Source: Rhizophagus sp. LPA8_4_AMF (Eukaryota; Glomeromycota; Glomeromycetes; Glomerales; Glomeraceae). Taken from it: a stretch of DNA of 33,980 nt. The first letter of the stretch is position 1; each line of letters opens with the position of its first letter. The stretch is taken from positions 1-33,980 of the forward strand of contig JADRCO010000427.1 in NCBI GenBank assembly GCA_021464525.1, read 5' to 3'. The position numbers and the translations under genes are program-made. Below the pieces are notes generated by a model. It did not search any database and had not been told where the DNA came from. It worked only from the letters and a program-made list of their open reading frames with translations. Shown in pieces: positions 31,500-33,980 of the stretch.

Positions 31500-32335
31500 A
31501 GCGTTTTTAATATTTTTTTTCTTTAACCCTTTGCTCAAAGCTTCGCTCAAGGTATGTTTTATTTTTTTTTCATTTTCTTTTTGTTTGTTTTTACAATTTC
31601 TTTACTAACTTTTTTTTGTTCTTTTTAGGTTCTTTGGTTTTTCCGGTTTTGCAATTAAGGTATGTTTATTATTTTTTTTTATTTTTATTTTCGCTTATTA
31701 CATTTCGTTCCTTTACTAACTTTTCCCTTCCTTTTGTTTTGTCTCCCTTTGTTTTTTGTTCTTTTTCGTTCCCCTCCCATTCCTTTTCGTCCCTTTTTAT
31801 TTTTTTTCATTCCTTTTTATTCTCCATTTTGTTTTCGTTCCTTTTTTCCCTTCTTTTTTCTTTTTTTCTTTGTATTTCTTTCGTCCCTTTTGTTCTTTTC
31901 ATCCTCATTCATTTCCCTTTGTTCTTTCATTTTTTTTTCCCTTCATTTCCCCCTTCATTATTTTCGTTTCTCTTTATTTCTCCTCCTTACTTTTTGCTTC
32001 TATACATCCCTTTTCCTTCCTTTTCTTTCGCTTTGATATGTCTCTCGTTTCTTTTCGTTTCCTGCTTCTTTTTGTTCCTTTCACTTATTTATGTTCTATT
32101 TCCTTTCTTTGCTTCTTTACGTTCCCCCTTCTTTCTTTTTGCTTCTTTACATTCCCCCTACTTTTTTTTTGCTTCTTTTCACTTCTTTTCATTCTGCTTC
32201 CTTCCTTTTCCATTCACACCTTCGTTTCTTTGTTAAATTTTTTGTCTTTTATATTACATTTTGTTTCATTTCTCTTTTTTAATGTTGTTTCGATTTTTTT
32301 TTAATTCTTCTTTATTTATTTTCATTATAAGGTTT
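31500..32335. repeat. Long polypyrimidine tract
   Basis: About 800 bp in which the plus strand is overwhelmingly T and C, with repeated phrases such as ttcctttt, cgttcc and tttgcttctt. The phrase aaggtatgttt recurs at 31549 and 31659. All open frames across it (31616-32236, 31662-32036, 31756-32304, 32091-32282) are Phe/Leu/Ser/Pro low-complexity artefacts. Confidence 0.85.
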
Positions 32336-32974
32336 CTATATTATTTCCTGTTAAAAATTCAATAAAACATATTAAATTAATAAACTATTTTAAATGAAAA
32401 TGCGTAACTACATAATTTTTTTTTTGTAAAATTTGTTAAAAAACGGTAAATCATGAGTATCGTACAAAGGCTTAAAAAAAAAAATAATTTCATTTGATCG
32501 AGAAGAAAACCAAGATAATGAGTATTATATAGAGTTTTTTAATAAAAAGTGCGAAAACTTTACTCATTCGATGAAGAAAGGATACATTGGGTCCTAAATG
32601 AAGTTATAACAATTAATAATTTATTTATTTCAAATTTTTATAAATAATAATAAAGAATTTGTAAATTACCACCAATATGTAAGTATGTAAGGGCTAAATT
32701 CAAAATGAAAAATGCGAAAATATAAGAAATTATGAATAAATCCATTTTTGAGGTAAAAAAGGTAAATAATATAAATAGTATATATGTGTACCTTTTTGAG
32801 AAATTATCTGATTAGTAATCCAATTTAATTACGTACCTACGGAATGATTCTTGAGTGACAAATATGGCTATATTAAATCATTATTATCAAATTAGTTTCA
32901 AAAGTAAAATTTTTCTTGCTTTTTAATTTTTTTCTGAAATTGGAAAATTCAAATTCACCTATTAAACCTGTAAA
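32336..32974. other. AT-rich spacer
   Basis: No supported feature; it is the 5' flank of the next small gene. Confidence 0.4.
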
Positions 32975-33215
32975 ATGGATTTTGCTGATGTTCTTTATCT
33001 TGCTGCAACGTCTTGTTTTTTGGGGATTGTTCTTATTTATAACATTGGTTAAGTTAAAAGTATAAATATCTATCTTAATAGTTCATATTCTCATATTAAA
33101 ATATTAATACTTTATAGGATCACTCGCAGTAATTGAAATGAGTAATTCTTTCCTTTATATTGAAATAATTATTCTCATCAGTATACTCTTATTGGTTTTC
33201 TATGTATCACATTAA
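32975..33215 (+). CDS. Small membrane protein, 56 residues (two exons)
   Basis: Exons 32975-33047 and 33118-33215 join in phase 1 (donor GTTAAG, acceptor TTTATAG). The product begins MDFADVLYLAATSCFLGIVL, then IYNIGSLAVIEMSNS and the hydrophobic segment FLYIEIIILISILLLVFYV, ending SH. This gives two membrane-spanning helices. An alternative acceptor 12 nt downstream keeps the frame. A strong donor (GTAAGA, 33226) and acceptor (TTCGACAG, 33301) follow the stop, so either the 3' UTR has an intron or a former third exon was lost from the frame. Family unknown. It shares its plan and the start of its intron with the gene at 28896-29232. Confidence 0.45.
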
Positions 33216-33950
33216 ATCTAAATTGGTAAGAACAAAAATTATGGGCTTTCTTTAATAATTTGTCAATAATTTATTCAAAATTTTTTTTTCTTATTCGACA
33301 GGAGTACTACATATTTTGATTGTTGACAATTATTGATATTTGTTAAGCGTCTGTCTCGATATTTCTTGTTTTCATATTTAAAATAATCTTTTTCTGCGAA
33401 TTTTTACTGATTAATTACAAATATAAAAAGAATGTTTAAATTTATTAAATAAATCGGACTAAAGATTTTATATAATAAGTGTATACGTAAATTTTTTAAC
33501 CGATACATAATAGAAATATTAATACATTATGTTTAATGTCAATTTTTGAAAACGTAAATTTTGGATTTGCCATCACATGAATATTGACAAGAACAATATA
33601 GATTATGTATTTTAATAATTATGCAAAATTCTACCATATCAATCCAATGATTACAATTTAAAACTTTTAAAAGTTTTCATTTAATTCTTTACTAATAAAA
33701 TTAAATAATTTGCTCGTATATTACGAGATAGATTATTAAAAAATAATATTAGATTGACTAACCTTATCATAAACATATCGATGAGTAATTCTCGCTTGAG
33801 GTGATATGTACTAGTTAAGCAGATATATACACTATTATCATTAATACATTATCAGTGATACAACGACTTTATTTAGTATATTTTTAGTTCTTCGGGTGTC
33901 ATCGGTTAAGAATAATAATTAATGGATATTGTACGGTGTTGTATTTATAT
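33216..33950. other. AT-rich spacer
   Basis: No gene recognised beyond the possible third-exon relic near 33302 noted with the preceding gene. Confidence 0.4.
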
Positions 33951-33951
33951 T

Positions 33952-33978
33952 GGTTAACGTCACGAAGTGACGTTAACC
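33952..33978. repeat. Perfect 12-bp palindrome at the window edge
   Basis: GGTTAACGTCAC, a 3-base loop GAA, then GTGACGTTAACC. It is much richer in G and C than the flank. It may be a transposon terminus or the start of a repeat that continues beyond the window. Confidence 0.85.
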
Positions 33979-33980
33979 GA

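Noticed and set aside
31616-32304. Several long plus-strand open frames of 63-206 residues
   Set aside because: They are low-complexity Phe/Leu/Ser translations of a polypyrimidine tract that lacks stop codons by composition; three frames are open at once.

Overview
The window reads as nuclear DNA of a very AT-rich, intron-bearing fungus, most likely an arbuscular mycorrhizal fungus of the Rhizophagus/Glomus type. The reasons are many short GT-AG introns (66-75 bp in the kinase gene), an F-box/LRR-like gene, an Hsp70 relative, and a tyrosine-kinase-like gene whose N-terminal zinc-ribbon/'WTSGN' linker and C-terminal tail are typical of the expanded kinase family of these fungi. The organism is inferred from gene style; no species marker is present. 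No tRNA, rRNA or CRISPR was seen.

Layout. 0-6 kb: a structured GC-richer duplicated repeat, a 78-residue KH-like gene, a six-exon divergent Hsp70 gene, an inverted-repeat element and a four-exon Myb/SANT gene, all genes on the minus strand. 6-12.2 kb: gene-poor, with broken coding relics and two small inverted-repeat elements. 12.3-16.2 kb: one intact F-box gene flanked by relics of F-box genes and by two decayed copies of an unrecognised gene in opposite orientation. 17.1-17.8 kb: a four-exon gene with a Mug135/SAP-like C-terminus. 18.2-25 kb: a kinase locus with an orphan relic on the plus strand and, on the minus strand, an array of seven tandem N-lobe exons ending in a single C-lobe exon. 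25-34 kb: a once-frameshifted two-exon gene, two neighbouring inverted-repeat elements, two small two-helix membrane-protein genes, a coiled-coil gene made of 33-bp repeats, a polypyrimidine tract with a Helitron-like end, and a palindrome at the window edge.

The most notable locus is the kinase gene at 20468-24944. Six successive exons of 450-462 nt, each a zinc-ribbon + linker + kinase N-lobe cassette, follow a shorter first cassette and precede one C-lobe exon. Every intron is phase 0, so any cassette or subset could be spliced to the C-lobe in frame. Only the last cassette keeps a normal glycine loop and VALK lysine. Either a roughly 1325-residue multi-pseudo-N-lobe kinase is made, or the locus makes alternative kinases by cassette choice. 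The Hsp70 gene is also unusual: several residues needed for ATP hydrolysis and interdomain coupling in ordinary Hsp70 are replaced. All gene models are hand-spliced from sequence and are not backed by transcripts.
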